A stretch of 64,000 nucleotides of DNA, taken from contig JAEWHP010000030.1 in the NCBI GenBank assembly GCA_023387735.1, positions 1 through 64,000 on the forward strand. The letters are read 5' to 3'. Below the pieces are notes generated by a model. It was given only the letters and a program-made list of their open reading frames with translations, was not told where the DNA came from and searched no databases. The stretch is from Pseudomonadota bacterium (GTDB lineage: Bacteria > Pseudomonadota > Alphaproteobacteria > Rhizobiales > Xanthobacteraceae). This document shows, in pieces, positions 34,135-42,559 of this stretch. Position 1 is the stretch's first letter, and each line of letters opens with the position of its first letter. The translations under genes were made by a program, and so were the position numbers.

Positions 34135-34884
34135 GTGAAGCGACGAGACTTCATCGCGCTCCTGGGTGGCGCGGCGGCAATTCAGCCATTTCGCGCGCAT
34201 GCGCAGGGTTCGGCGCCGCGTCTGCTCTATTTCACCCATTCGGCCGGCTACCGGCACGAGGTCATACCGCTTTCGAGCGAAATCCTGACGCGGCTTGGCC
34301 GCGCTTCGGGCGCCTTCGAGGTCACAACGTCGGAAGACCCGAGCGAATTCTCCAGCGACAACCTCGCGCGCTTCGCCGCGGTGATGTTCTACACGTCGGG
34401 CGAGCTTCCGATGAACGGCGCGCAGAAGAGCGCGCTGCTCGACTTCGTGCGCTCGGGCCGCGGGTTTCTCGGCGTTCATTCGGCGACCGATACATTCTAC
34501 AAGTGGCCGGACTATCTCGATCTGATCGGCGGTTACTTCGACGGTCATCCCTGGCATCAGGCCGTGAGGATCGATGTCGCCGATGCCGGCGATTCCATCG
34601 TGGCGTTCCTCGGCAACTCGCTGCAAGTCCGGGATGAGATCTACCAGATCAGGGATTTCGACCATCAGGGATCGCGCGTGCTGCTGCGTCTCGATCCCCG
34701 CTCGGTGGACCTCGGCAAGACCGGCGTGCATCGACGTTCCTATGGTTGGCCTCTCGCATGGACCCGGCGCTACGGCGAGGGGCGGGTGTTCTATTCCGCG
34801 CTGGGCCACGAACCATCGGTCTGGCAGGACGCGCGCCACCAGCGCATGCTTGCGAATGCTGTGCTGTGGTCGATGCGAAGGTAA
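34135..34884 (+). CDS. ThuA-like protein with twin-arginine signal
   Basis: A 249-aa protein. It begins KRRDFIALLGGAAAI, a twin-arginine-like export signal. The mature part matches the ThuA (trehalose-utilisation-like) fold: RLLYFTHSAGYRHEVIP near residue 29, RGFLGVHSATDTFYKWPDY near 114, and YGEGRVFYSALGHEP near 218. ThuA proteins act on sugars, for instance 3-keto derivatives, though this member's role is unknown. The GTG start at 34135 is preceded by GGAGAGG and supplies the signal; the longer upstream frame overlaps the lipoprotein gene and is rejected. Confidence 0.75.
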   Translation: MKRRDFIALLGGAAAIQPFRAHAQGSAPRLLYFTHSAGYRHEVIPLSSEILTRLGRASGAFEVTTSEDPSEFSSDNLARFAAVMFYTSGELPMNGAQKSALLDFVRSGRGFLGVHSATDTFYKWPDYLDLIGGYFDGHPWHQAVRIDVADAGDSIVAFLGNSLQVRDEIYQIRDFDHQGSRVLLRLDPRSVDLGKTGVHRRSYGWPLAWTRRYGEGRVFYSALGHEPSVWQDARHQRMLANAVLWSMRR

Positions 34885-35011
34885 CCGCAGCGCATGTCGT
34901 CGTCGCGTGCAGGCGCGGCGATAGCTGACGGTGAGGGGTTGTCGTCAGCCCTGCGCGCCGAGACAAAATTTCCTCGACATTTCAACGCGATTTGCCTCGT
35001 CCAGCCATCCC
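34885..35011. other. Short noncoding stretch
   Basis: Nothing is recognised here between the ThuA-like gene and the repeat element. It probably includes the end of the transcript. Confidence 0.3.
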
Positions 35012-35420
35012 GCCAAAAATATTCCTCTTTTGTTCTAGCGCAAATCAGTTCATTTTTACCCCGTCCCACCCGGCAAGAGGGGCGCTCGCGATCGTCACGA
35101 ACGCGCGGTGGGATGCGGTGGACGCGGTGGCCATGACTGACGAGGCTGGCCCGTCGCGTACGGCGAAGTCGTGTGGTTCTGGCGCCGCGGTGCTGGCGTC
35201 AAGTTTCGCGGGGCAGCCCGTGGAGCGACGGTGGCAAGAAAGCCGTTCACCGGGAAGAGCACGAAGTAAGCCGTAAACCATTGCGCAGGGAAGGCCGGAT
35301 GCCTCCGCTGAACCTGTATGCTCGTGTGCGTTTTCTTTTGCACAGAAGTGCACGCGAGACCGCGGGTGCAGCGCGCACCCGGTCTTCCCTGCGCCCTCTG
35401 TTTCCGGGGGCAAGGTAAAC
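35012..35420. repeat. Long dispersed intergenic repeat of Bradyrhizobiaceae type
   Basis: The sequence carries landmarks I recognise from a repeat found many times in Bradyrhizobium and relatives: a GCGATCGTCACGAACGCG block, the GAAGTCGTGTGGTTCTGGCG block, GCGCAGGGAAGGCCGGATGC, the AACCTGTATGCTCGTGTGCG block, CGAGACCGCGGGTGCAGCGC and a final GGTCTTCCCTGCGCCCTC. Long open frames on the minus strand here are the familiar spurious ORFs of that element. Copy number cannot be judged from one window. Confidence 0.6.
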
Positions 35421-35470
35421 AGCAAACCTCGGGCGATCCGCGCCGCGAGAACGCCAAGTCATTCCCGGCC

Positions 35471-35568
35471 GTCGTCCCCGCGGAGGCGGGGATCCAGTAT
35501 TCCAGAGACATCTGTGATTGAACCGAAAGGCCGCGGAGTACTGGATGCCCGCCTTCGCGGGCATGACG
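35471..35568. repeat. Palindromic intergenic repeat
   Basis: The left arm GTCCCCGCGGAGGCGGGGAT with CCAGTA is mirrored by TACTGGAT with GCCCGCCTTCGCGGGCATG on the right, enclosing about 40 unrelated bases. It belongs to the short inverted-repeat mosaics common between genes in this family and differs in sequence from the one after sodB. Confidence 0.65.
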
Positions 35569-35619
35569 AGCAGGGAGGCGGTTGGCGGACCTACGAAAGG
35601 CCATAACATAGACTCCAGT

Positions 35620-35639
35620 AATGTTATAATATAACAATT
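35620..35639. promoter_or_regulatory. Zur-type operator
   Basis: TGTTATAATATAACA at 35622-35636 is a perfect 7-base inverted repeat around one central base, with flanking AAT/ATT. It matches the zinc-uptake regulator motif described for Rhizobiales. It lies five to eight bases upstream of the first gene of the zinc operon, so bound Zur with zinc should block transcription. Confidence 0.75.
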
Positions 35640-35643
35640 GCCC

Positions 35644-35832
35644 ATGCCCCACGCTCATTCCCACGACCACGATCACCACCACGGACACGCCCATTCCCAT
35701 GGCCCGGCGACGCCGCATCCGGCGCAGGCTGCGCCCTGGTCGATCCTGCGCATGACCGTCGCAGCGAGGCTCGGCGCGGCCGCCGCGGTCAGCGCCGCGT
35801 TGTGGGCGATCGTCTGGCTGGCGATGAGGTGA
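35644..35832 (+). CDS. His-rich single-helix microprotein before znuC
   Basis: A 62-aa protein. Residues 1-22 hold eleven histidines and several aspartates (MPHAHSHDHDHHHGHAHSHG), a likely zinc-binding tail; residues about 35-60 form one membrane helix. It may collect zinc near the transporter or sense it. The stop is two bases before the ATG of znuC, so it is the first gene of the Zur-controlled operon. I do not know a named family. Confidence 0.65.
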   Translation: MPHAHSHDHDHHHGHAHSHGPATPHPAQAAPWSILRMTVAARLGAAAAVSAALWAIVWLAMR

Positions 35833-35834
35833 GC

Positions 35835-36590
35835 ATGGCCGCGCAGATCAAATTCCAGAACGTTACGCTGGGCTATGACCGGCATCCGGCGGTGCATCAC
35901 CTCAATGGCGAGGTCGCCACCGGCGCGCTGGTGGCGGTGATCGGCCCGAACGGTGCCGGCAAGTCGACGCTGTTTCGCGGGCTCGCTGGCATCCTCAAGC
36001 CCCTCTCGGGATCGATCCATCTCGGCGGGCTCGACATCAAGGATATCGCCTACCTGCCGCAGAGCGTCGACATCGATCGCAGCTTTCCTATCTCGGTGTT
36101 CGATTTCGTCGGCACCGGGCTGTGGCGCAGCGTCGGGTTTTTCGGCGGCATGGGGCGCGCAGCACGCGACAAAATCACGGACGCGCTCGCCGCCGTCGGC
36201 CTCAACGGATTCGAGAATCGTAGCATCGGCACGCTGTCCGGCGGCCAGATGCAGCGCATGCTGTTTGCGCGCGTGCTGTTGCAGGACGCGCGGCTGATCG
36301 TACTCGACGAACCCTTCAACGCCATCGACGCCAAGACATCTGCCGATCTGCTGGCGCTGGTGAAGCGCTGGCACGGCGAGGGCCGCACGGTATTGGCCGC
36401 GCTGCACGACATGGAACTGGTTCGGAATCATTTCCCGGAAACCCTGCTGCTCGCGCGCGGGCCCGTGGCCTGGGGCGCGACCGCCGACGTGCTGACCAAC
36501 GAAAACCTGCTGGTCGCGCTGCGGATGTGCGAGGCGTTCGACGACAGCGCCGCCGCCTGCGCCGAAGATGTGCCGTCACGGGCCGCCTGA
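35835..36590 (+). CDS. znuC: Zinc ABC transporter ATP-binding protein
   Basis: A 251-aa ATPase. Walker A GPNGAGKST near residue 37, signature LSGGQMQRMLFARVL near 134, Walker B LIVLDEPF near 156. Its closest relatives are the ATPases of metal (zinc/manganese) uptake systems; the Zur box upstream and ZnuB/ZnuA downstream argue for zinc. It shares one base with the znuB start. Confidence 0.88.
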   Translation: MAAQIKFQNVTLGYDRHPAVHHLNGEVATGALVAVIGPNGAGKSTLFRGLAGILKPLSGSIHLGGLDIKDIAYLPQSVDIDRSFPISVFDFVGTGLWRSVGFFGGMGRAARDKITDALAAVGLNGFENRSIGTLSGGQMQRMLFARVLLQDARLIVLDEPFNAIDAKTSADLLALVKRWHGEGRTVLAALHDMELVRNHFPETLLLARGPVAWGATADVLTNENLLVALRMCEAFDDSAAACAEDVPSRAA

Positions 36591-37459
36591 TGTTGTACGA
36601 CGCGCTGATCGCGCCCTTCACCGAATTCGAGTTCATGCGCCGCGCGCTTGCGGCCGTGATCGCGCTGTCGCTTGGCGCAGCCCCAATCGGCATGTTCCTG
36701 ATGCTGCGGCGGATGAGCCTTGTCGGCGACGCCATGGCGCACGCCATCCTGCCGGGCGCGGCAATCGGATTCCTTCTCTCCGGCCTCAACCTGTTTGCCA
36801 TGACGACGGGGGGATTGATCGCGGGCTTTACGGTAGCCATCCTCGCCGGCGTGGTGTCGCGAACGACCGAGCTGAAGGAAGACGCCTCGCTCGCCACCTT
36901 CTATCTGGTGTCGCTGGCGCTCGGCGTCACCATCGTTTCCATCAAGGGCACCAATATCGATCTGCTGCACGTGCTGTTCGGCAACATCCTGGCGATGGAC
37001 GACCAGACGCTGCTGGTGATCGCGTTCAACGCCACCATCACGCTGCTGGTGATGGCTGTGATCTATCGCCCGCTGGTGATCGAATGCGTCGATCCGGTAT
37101 TCCTGCGCACCGTCTCGCGCGCCGGCGCGCCTGCGCATCTGGCGTTCCTGGCCTTGGTCGTGATCAATCTCGTCAACGGCTTTCACGCGCTCGGCACGCT
37201 GCTCGGAGTCGGGCTGATGATCCTGCCCGCGGGCATCGCGCGGTTCTGGTCGCGCGATATCACCGGGATGATCTGCATCGCAGTCGCCAGCGCCGTGCTG
37301 TCGGGCTACGCGGGCCTGGTGCTGTCGTTCCAGACCCGCATTCCCTCGGGGCCTGCGATCATTCTGGTGGCCGCAGGGCTATATATCCTGTCGCTGCTGT
37401 TCGGACCGGTCAGCGGCCTGGTCCGGCAGATGTTCCCCGGCCGTCACCTCGAGGCATGA
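36590..37459 (+). CDS. znuB: Zinc ABC transporter permease
   Basis: A 289-aa inner-membrane protein with about eight helices of the ABC-3 metal permease family. Landmarks are MLRRMSLVGDAMAHAILPGA near residue 37 and LHALGTLLGVGLMILPA-like GFHALGTLLGVGLMILPAGI near 205. The ATG overlaps the znuC stop (TGATG), and its own stop overlaps the znuA start by four bases, showing tight coupling. Confidence 0.9.
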   Translation: MLYDALIAPFTEFEFMRRALAAVIALSLGAAPIGMFLMLRRMSLVGDAMAHAILPGAAIGFLLSGLNLFAMTTGGLIAGFTVAILAGVVSRTTELKEDASLATFYLVSLALGVTIVSIKGTNIDLLHVLFGNILAMDDQTLLVIAFNATITLLVMAVIYRPLVIECVDPVFLRTVSRAGAPAHLAFLALVVINLVNGFHALGTLLGVGLMILPAGIARFWSRDITGMICIAVASAVLSGYAGLVLSFQTRIPSGPAIILVAAGLYILSLLFGPVSGLVRQMFPGRHLEA

Positions 37460-38334
37460 AGATGCGGCGGCTCGGTTTACTCATCTGCCTGGCATTGATC
37501 GCGGTCATCTCTCCGGCGCGCGCGCAGGAGCGGCTCAACGTCGTCGCCAGTTTTTCGATCCTCGGCGATTTCGTCCGCAATGTCGGCGGTGACCGCGTCA
37601 GCGTCACGACGCTGGTCGGCCCGGACAGCGATGCGCACGTCTACTCGCCGACACCGGCCGACGCCAAGCGAATTGCGGATGCGAAACTCGTCTTCGTCAA
37701 CGGGCTCGGCTTTGAAGGCTGGCTGCCGCGGCTGGTGAAATCTGCGGGCGGCAAAGCGACGATTGTGACCGCGACGGCAGGCATCAAGCCGCTCAAGTCC
37801 GGCTCCGCGGCTGATCCGCACGCATGGCAATCGGTCGCCAACGCAAAGGTCTACGTGACCAACATTCGCGATGCGCTGGCGGCGGCCGATCCTGCCAATG
37901 CCGAAACCTTCAAGGCCAATGCGAGCCGCTATCTGGCTGAACTCGACGCGCTCGACCGCGAGGTCCGCGCGGCGGTGGCGCAACTTCCGGAAAGCCGCCG
38001 CAAGGTGATTTCGACCCACGGCGCGTTCGGCTATTTCGCCGCCGCCTACGGCGTCGCGTTCATCGCCCCGGTGGGAGTCTCGACCGAATCCGAGGCCAGC
38101 GCCCGCGATGTCGCGGCAATCATCACCCAGATCAAGGCGGCCAAGATACCGGCGGTATTTATGGAGAACATCAGCGACCCCCGCCTGATCCGCCGGATAT
38201 CGGCCGAGACCGGCGCCAAGGTCGGCGGAACGCTCTATTCGGACAGTCTGACGGGCGAAAAGGGCGATTCTCCCACTTACATTGCCATGGTCAGGCACAA
38301 TATAAAGGCCCTGACCAGCGCGCTGAGCCAATAG
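37456..38334 (+). CDS. znuA: Zinc ABC transporter substrate-binding protein
   Basis: A 292-aa periplasmic receptor with a signal peptide ending near ARAQ. Metal-binding histidines are visible in DSDAHVYSPT near residue 58, ADPHAWQSV near 121 and STHGAFGYFAAAYG near 184, plus the last acidic ligand in the C-terminal lobe. The flexible His-rich loop typical of many ZnuA proteins is missing, so manganese cannot be excluded on sequence alone; the operon's Zur box and His-rich partner favour zinc. Confidence 0.87.
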   Translation: MKMRRLGLLICLALIAVISPARAQERLNVVASFSILGDFVRNVGGDRVSVTTLVGPDSDAHVYSPTPADAKRIADAKLVFVNGLGFEGWLPRLVKSAGGKATIVTATAGIKPLKSGSAADPHAWQSVANAKVYVTNIRDALAAADPANAETFKANASRYLAELDALDREVRAAVAQLPESRRKVISTHGAFGYFAAAYGVAFIAPVGVSTESEASARDVAAIITQIKAAKIPAVFMENISDPRLIRRISAETGAKVGGTLYSDSLTGEKGDSPTYIAMVRHNIKALTSALSQ

Positions 38335-38392
38335 GGCAGGGGCCTCCCTGCCTGCCGGTGCGCCCCACGAATAATTCCGCTCCGGAGCGACT

Positions 38393-39451
38393 ATGGCTGA
38401 ACCTGCTTCTCCAAAAATTCCAGTGACCGTGCTGACGGGCTATCTCGGCGCCGGCAAGACCACGCTGCTCAACCGCATCCTGTCGGAAAACCACGGCAAG
38501 AAATACGCCGTCATCGTCAACGAATTCGGCGAGATCGGCATCGACAACGACCTCATCATCGGCGCGGACGAGGAAGTGTTCGAGATGAACAATGGTTGCG
38601 TCTGCTGCACCGTGCGCGGCGATCTCGTTCGCATCATGGAAGGGCTGATGAAGCGCAAGGGCAAGTTCGACGCCATCATCGTCGAGACCACTGGATTGGC
38701 CGACCCGGCGCCGGTGGCGCAGACCTTCTTCGTCGACGAGGACGTCCAGAAGAACGCCCGCCTCGACGCGGTGGTGACGGTTGCCGATGCCAAATGGCTG
38801 AGCGACCGCTTGAAGGATGCGCCGGAAGCCAAGAACCAGATCGCCTTTGCCGACGTCATCGTGCTGAACAAGACCGACCTCGTCTCCAAGCCCGAACTCG
38901 CCGAAGTCGAGGCCCGGATCCGCGGCATCAATCCGTATGCAAAGCTGCACCGGACCGAGCGCTGCAAGGTCGCGCTGTCGGATGTGCTGGAACGCGGCGC
39001 GTTCGATCTCGATCGCATCCTTGAGATCGAGCCGGAATTTCTCGATGCCGGCGATGGTCACGATCATCACCATGACCACGACCATCATCACGGCCATGAG
39101 CATCACCACGATCACGGCCACAGCCATGGCGGGCTGAAGCACTATCACGACGAGGACATGCAATCGCTGTCGCTGCGCTCGGACAAGCCGCTCGACCCGA
39201 GCATCTTCATGCCGTGGCTGCAGAACCTGGTCGCCACCGAGGGGCAGAAGATCCTGCGCTCGAAAGGCATCCTTGCCTTCACCGACGACGATGATCGCTA
39301 CGTGTTCCAGGGCGTCCACATGATGCTGGAAGGCGATCATCAGCGGAAGTGGAAGGAGGGCGAACCGCGCGAGAGCCGCGTCGTCTTCATCGGCCGCGAA
39401 TTGCCGGAGCAGATGATCCGCGACGGCTTTGAAAGCTGTATCGTCTCGTGA
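38393..39451 (+). CDS. COG0523 GTPase, zinc metallochaperone type
   Basis: A 352-aa CobW/COG0523-family GTPase. Walker A GYLGAGKTT at 16-24, the metal-binding GCVCC at 68-72, and the guanine-specificity NKTD near residue 161 are all present. Residues about 222-246 are a His/Asp-rich stretch with a dozen histidines. Members in Zur regulons deliver zinc to client enzymes in zinc-poor cells. It starts 58 bases after znuA, probably in the same operon, and its stop overlaps the WD40 gene start by four bases. Confidence 0.9.
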   Translation: MAEPASPKIPVTVLTGYLGAGKTTLLNRILSENHGKKYAVIVNEFGEIGIDNDLIIGADEEVFEMNNGCVCCTVRGDLVRIMEGLMKRKGKFDAIIVETTGLADPAPVAQTFFVDEDVQKNARLDAVVTVADAKWLSDRLKDAPEAKNQIAFADVIVLNKTDLVSKPELAEVEARIRGINPYAKLHRTERCKVALSDVLERGAFDLDRILEIEPEFLDAGDGHDHHHDHDHHHGHEHHHDHGHSHGGLKHYHDEDMQSLSLRSDKPLDPSIFMPWLQNLVATEGQKILRSKGILAFTDDDDRYVFQGVHMMLEGDHQRKWKEGEPRESRVVFIGRELPEQMIRDGFESCIVS

Positions 39452-40467
39452 TGAAAGAGTTCGATCCGGGCGCAGAGCCCTCCATCGCTTCCATCACCGA
39501 CCGGGTGCGGACGCTGCCGGTCGGCATGCCCGCAACCTCGCTGCATTTCCTCGGCGAGACCGCTGTGTTCGTCGGCGCCGAAGAAAACGCGACGCTGGTC
39601 AACGAAGCCGGCGAAGTATCGACGGTTGCCGTCCATGGCGGCGCGATCCTGTGCGCGGCGTCCGATGGCCAGCGTGTCGTCACCGGCGGCGATGACGGCA
39701 AGCTTGTCGCACTCGATGCCAAGGGTACGGTGACCGTGCTGGCTACCGATGCAAAACGTCGGTGGATCGACAACGTCGCGCTGCATCCCGATGGCGCCGT
39801 GGCATGGTCGGCGGGCAAGACCGCGTTTGTCCAAAGCGGCAAGAGTGAGGTGAAAACCTTCGACATGCCGTCCACCGTCGGCGGCCTTGCGTTCGCGCCG
39901 AAGGGCTTGCGCGTCGCGGTCGCGCATTACAATGGTGTGACGCTGTGGTTTCCCAACATGGCCGCGAATCCGGAATTCCTGGAATGGGCGGGCTCGCATC
40001 TCGCCGTCACTTTCAGCCCGGACAACAAATTCCTGGTCACCGCGATGCACGAGCCGGCGATGCACGGCTGGCGGCTTGCGGACAACCGTCACATGCGGAT
40101 GAGCGGTTATCCCGGCCGCGTCCGCTCGATGTCGTGGAGCGCGGGCGGCAAGGGCCTCGCCACGTCGGGCGCCGATACCGTGATCATCTGGCCGTTCACC
40201 AGCAAGGACGGGCCGATGGGCAAGGAGCCCGCGATGCTGGCGCCGCTGCAGGCGCGTGTCTCCGTGGTGGCCTGTCATCCGAAGCAAAACATCATGGCCG
40301 CCGGCTACAGCGACGGCACGATCCTGATGGTGCGGCTGGAAGACGGCGCCGAAATCCTGGTGCGACGGAATGGCGGCGGGCCGGTCTCCGCGCTCGCCTG
40401 GGACGCCAAAGGCACGCATCTCGCTTTCGGCACGGAAGAGGGTGACGCGGGGATCGTGGAACTGTAA
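39448..40467 (+). CDS. WD40-repeat protein of the zinc operon
   Basis: A 339-aa protein predicted to be a beta-propeller. Repeating blades end in motifs such as VVTGGDDGKLVALD (near 75), VAWSAGKTAF (near 113), LATSGADTVIIWPF (near 237) and LAFGTEEGDAGIV (near 323). No signal peptide is present, so it is cytoplasmic. The ATGA overlap with the COG0523 GTPase implies a joint role, perhaps as a scaffold for zinc delivery; this is inference. Confidence 0.8.
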   Translation: MMKEFDPGAEPSIASITDRVRTLPVGMPATSLHFLGETAVFVGAEENATLVNEAGEVSTVAVHGGAILCAASDGQRVVTGGDDGKLVALDAKGTVTVLATDAKRRWIDNVALHPDGAVAWSAGKTAFVQSGKSEVKTFDMPSTVGGLAFAPKGLRVAVAHYNGVTLWFPNMAANPEFLEWAGSHLAVTFSPDNKFLVTAMHEPAMHGWRLADNRHMRMSGYPGRVRSMSWSAGGKGLATSGADTVIIWPFTSKDGPMGKEPAMLAPLQARVSVVACHPKQNIMAAGYSDGTILMVRLEDGAEILVRRNGGGPVSALAWDAKGTHLAFGTEEGDAGIVEL

Positions 40468-40503
40468 GTGCGACGTTTCGCCCGTCCGGCTGCGCCGGGG
40501 CAG

Positions 40504-40528
40504 GGAACCATGCGTCTCAAAAATCGTT
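40504..40528 (+). promoter_or_regulatory. EcfG-type general stress promoter
   Basis: GGAAC at 40504-40508, a 16-base spacer and CGTT at 40525-40528 fit the EcfG consensus perfectly. The gene it faces starts 31 bases later, a normal distance for a promoter with a short leader. Confidence 0.65.
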
Positions 40529-40559
40529 GATACCGCGAACAAACTTGCGGGTGAACGTC

Positions 40560-40895
40560 ATGACGTCGGACAACAGGAAGCGCAGCTTGCGAGGGGAGTA
40601 CGCGTTCGCGGCCATGCTGCTGGCGGCGGGCCTTGCGATCACGGCGCTTTCGGTGGTGCAGATCAGGGCGGGCGATCCGCCGCAACTCGCGCAGGCGACC
40701 CCGCCGCTGCAATCGACGCCTGGCGCGGAAACCAAGCCATCTGCGCCGGCCGATCCCGTGACGACGGGCACGCGTCCATCCGACGTTCCGCCGGAGCCGG
40801 CCCGTCCGGATGCCGACGCTCAGAAAGCCGGCGCCCAGCCGGCGCTGCCGCCGGCACCGGCGGAGAAGACCGCGCCGCCGATCAAGGAGCGGTAA
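40560..40895 (+). CDS. Small Pro-rich membrane-anchored protein
   Basis: A 111-aa protein. Residues about 14-36 form one hydrophobic helix (YAFAAMLLAAGLAITALSVV); the remainder is a Pro/Ala/Glu-rich, probably disordered periplasmic tail ending PPIKER. I do not recognise a family. It is placed after a perfect EcfG-type promoter, suggesting expression under general stress. ATG 40560 is used; a GTG nine bases upstream is an alternative. Confidence 0.6.
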   Translation: MTSDNRKRSLRGEYAFAAMLLAAGLAITALSVVQIRAGDPPQLAQATPPLQSTPGAETKPSAPADPVTTGTRPSDVPPEPARPDADAQKAGAQPALPPAPAEKTAPPIKER

Positions 40896-40908
40896 TTCCA
40901 GCCAATTC

Positions 40909-40940
40909 ATTGATACGGGGCCGATCGGCCCCGTATCAAT
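40909..40940 (+). terminator. Perfect hairpin after the stress gene
   Basis: A 32-base perfect palindrome (ATTGATACGGGGCC and its complement around GATC) begins 14 bases after the stop codon. The following bases (TTGTAT) hold only a short T run, so termination is likely but not certain; it would also work on the opposite strand. Confidence 0.7.
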
Positions 40941-41059
40941 TTGTATAAGAGGGCATCGGCGCGACCCCCGAACGCCTTGTGTTGTTCCCCCGCAAGCGGT
41001 TAGGCTTGCCGCAACAACGGCTGGCATCAAATAATCGCCGGCAGGCCAGGGAGCGACGC

Positions 41060-41194
41060 ATGCGCGAGCTAACGCCGGACACGATCACGGACGCCGTGAT
41101 CGATCAGATGGCGACAACGCCTGACCCACGCCCGATGGCGATCATGAAGCAATCGCGCAAGAGCGAACCCGCACCGGCGGGGGCGGCCAGTTAG
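41060..41194 (+). pseudogene. Remnant of an intradiol dioxygenase N-terminus
   Basis: A 44-codon frame with an AGGGAG ribosome binding site. Its first 29 residues (RELTPDTITDAVIDQMATT, then PDPRPMAIM) resemble the N-terminal helices of catechol/hydroxyquinol 1,2-dioxygenases, where this segment is followed by SLVRHLHxFxREV. Here the sequence diverges into a polar tail and stops, and no dioxygenase catalytic domain follows. It is either a truncated gene remnant or a small protein that copied the segment. It lies 87 bases before the ABC receptor gene. Confidence 0.4.
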
Positions 41195-41281
41195 ATTCAG
41201 CCTCACAAGATTCCATTCAAAAGCCGGGCGAAGATCCGGCATGACCAGAATAACAACGGAAACGACACACAAGGGGACACC

Positions 41282-42526
41282 ATGAAACGCAGGACATTTC
41301 TCGGCGGCGCCATGGCCGTTGCGGTGGTTGGGCACGGTTCAGGCGCGCTGGCGCAGCAGCCGCCGATCAAGATCGGCATGTCGATGCCGCAGACCGGCGG
41401 GCTTGCCGGCGGCGGCAAGGCTTCGCTGCTCGGGATCGAAATCTGGCGCGACGATATCAATGCCAAGGGTGGCCTGCTCGGCCGCAAGGTCGAACTGGTC
41501 GTCTATGACGACAAGTCGAGCGCCTCGGAGACGCCGGCGATCTACGCCAAGCTGGTCGACGTCGACAAGGTCGATCTGCTGTTCGCGCCCTACGCGACGG
41601 TGCCGACCGCGCCGATCATGCCGTTCGTCAAGCAGCGCGGCCTGCTGCTGATGGGGAATTTCTCGTTCCAGGTGAACAGCAAGGTCGGCCACGACATGTG
41701 GTTCAACAATGCGCCGTGGGGACCGGCCGACAGCTGGGCGTCCTCCTTCCTCGATCTGGCCCAAAAGGCCGGCGGCAAGAGCATGGCGCTGCTCTCGGCA
41801 GACCAGGAATTCGCCCAGAACCTCGCGCTCACCGCCAGAGACGTCGCCAAGAAGCGCAATATCCCGATCGTGTTCGACCAGGTCTACCCGCCGAACACGG
41901 TCGAATTCTCGTCCATCATCCGCGCGCTCAACGCTGCCAAGCCCGACATCGTCTATGTCGCGTCCTATCCGCCGGATTCGGCCGGCATCCTGCGTGCGGT
42001 GAACGAGATCGGCGTCGGCGACAACGTCAAGATTTTCGGCGGCGGCATGGTCGGCCTGCAATTCGCCGCCGTGATGTCGAACCTCGGCTCGCTGCTCAAC
42101 GGTGTCGTCAACTACAACACCTGGCTGCCGGAAAAGAGCATGTATTTCGAGGGCACCAAGGCGTTTTTCGACGTCTACACCAAGCGCGCCGTCGAAGCCA
42201 AGGTCGATCCGCTCGGCTATTATCTGGCGCCGTTTGGCTACGCGATGGGCCAGATGATCGAGGCTGCGGTCAACTCGACCAAGTCGCTGGACCAGAAGGG
42301 CCTCGCCAAATATCTGCGCGAGAACGAGCACAAGACCATCGTCGGCCCGATCGCGTTTTCTGCCGATGGCGAGCGCAAGGAAAGCGCGACACTGCAGGCG
42401 CAATTCCGCGGCGTAAAGGACAAGGACATCGAACAGTTCCGCTCCTCGGGCCGGCAGGTGATCCTGTTCCCGGATAAGCTCAAGACCGGAGATCTCATCA
42501 GTCCCTTCGAGGCTGCCCGCAAGTAG
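41282..42526 (+). CDS. Branched-chain-type ABC transporter substrate-binding protein
   Basis: A 414-aa periplasmic receptor of the LivK/Leu-Ile-Val-binding type (PF13458-like). A twin-arginine-like export signal (KRRTFLGGAMAVAVVG) leads to KIGMSMPQTGGLAGGGKASL near residue 30, the usual first strand and loop. The ligand may be a branched-chain amino acid, an amide or an aromatic acid; relatives in Bradyrhizobium vary. It is the first gene of a five-gene transporter operon. Confidence 0.88.
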   Translation: MKRRTFLGGAMAVAVVGHGSGALAQQPPIKIGMSMPQTGGLAGGGKASLLGIEIWRDDINAKGGLLGRKVELVVYDDKSSASETPAIYAKLVDVDKVDLLFAPYATVPTAPIMPFVKQRGLLLMGNFSFQVNSKVGHDMWFNNAPWGPADSWASSFLDLAQKAGGKSMALLSADQEFAQNLALTARDVAKKRNIPIVFDQVYPPNTVEFSSIIRALNAAKPDIVYVASYPPDSAGILRAVNEIGVGDNVKIFGGGMVGLQFAAVMSNLGSLLNGVVNYNTWLPEKSMYFEGTKAFFDVYTKRAVEAKVDPLGYYLAPFGYAMGQMIEAAVNSTKSLDQKGLAKYLRENEHKTIVGPIAFSADGERKESATLQAQFRGVKDKDIEQFRSSGRQVILFPDKLKTGDLISPFEAARK

Positions 42527-42559
42527 AACGGGCCGAGGGGATATCGAGGGGGATCTGAC

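Noticed and set aside
35095..35718. 207-codon minus-strand frame
   Set aside because: It lies within the dispersed repeats and matches a kind of spurious protein often predicted from them; it also runs over the Zur box.
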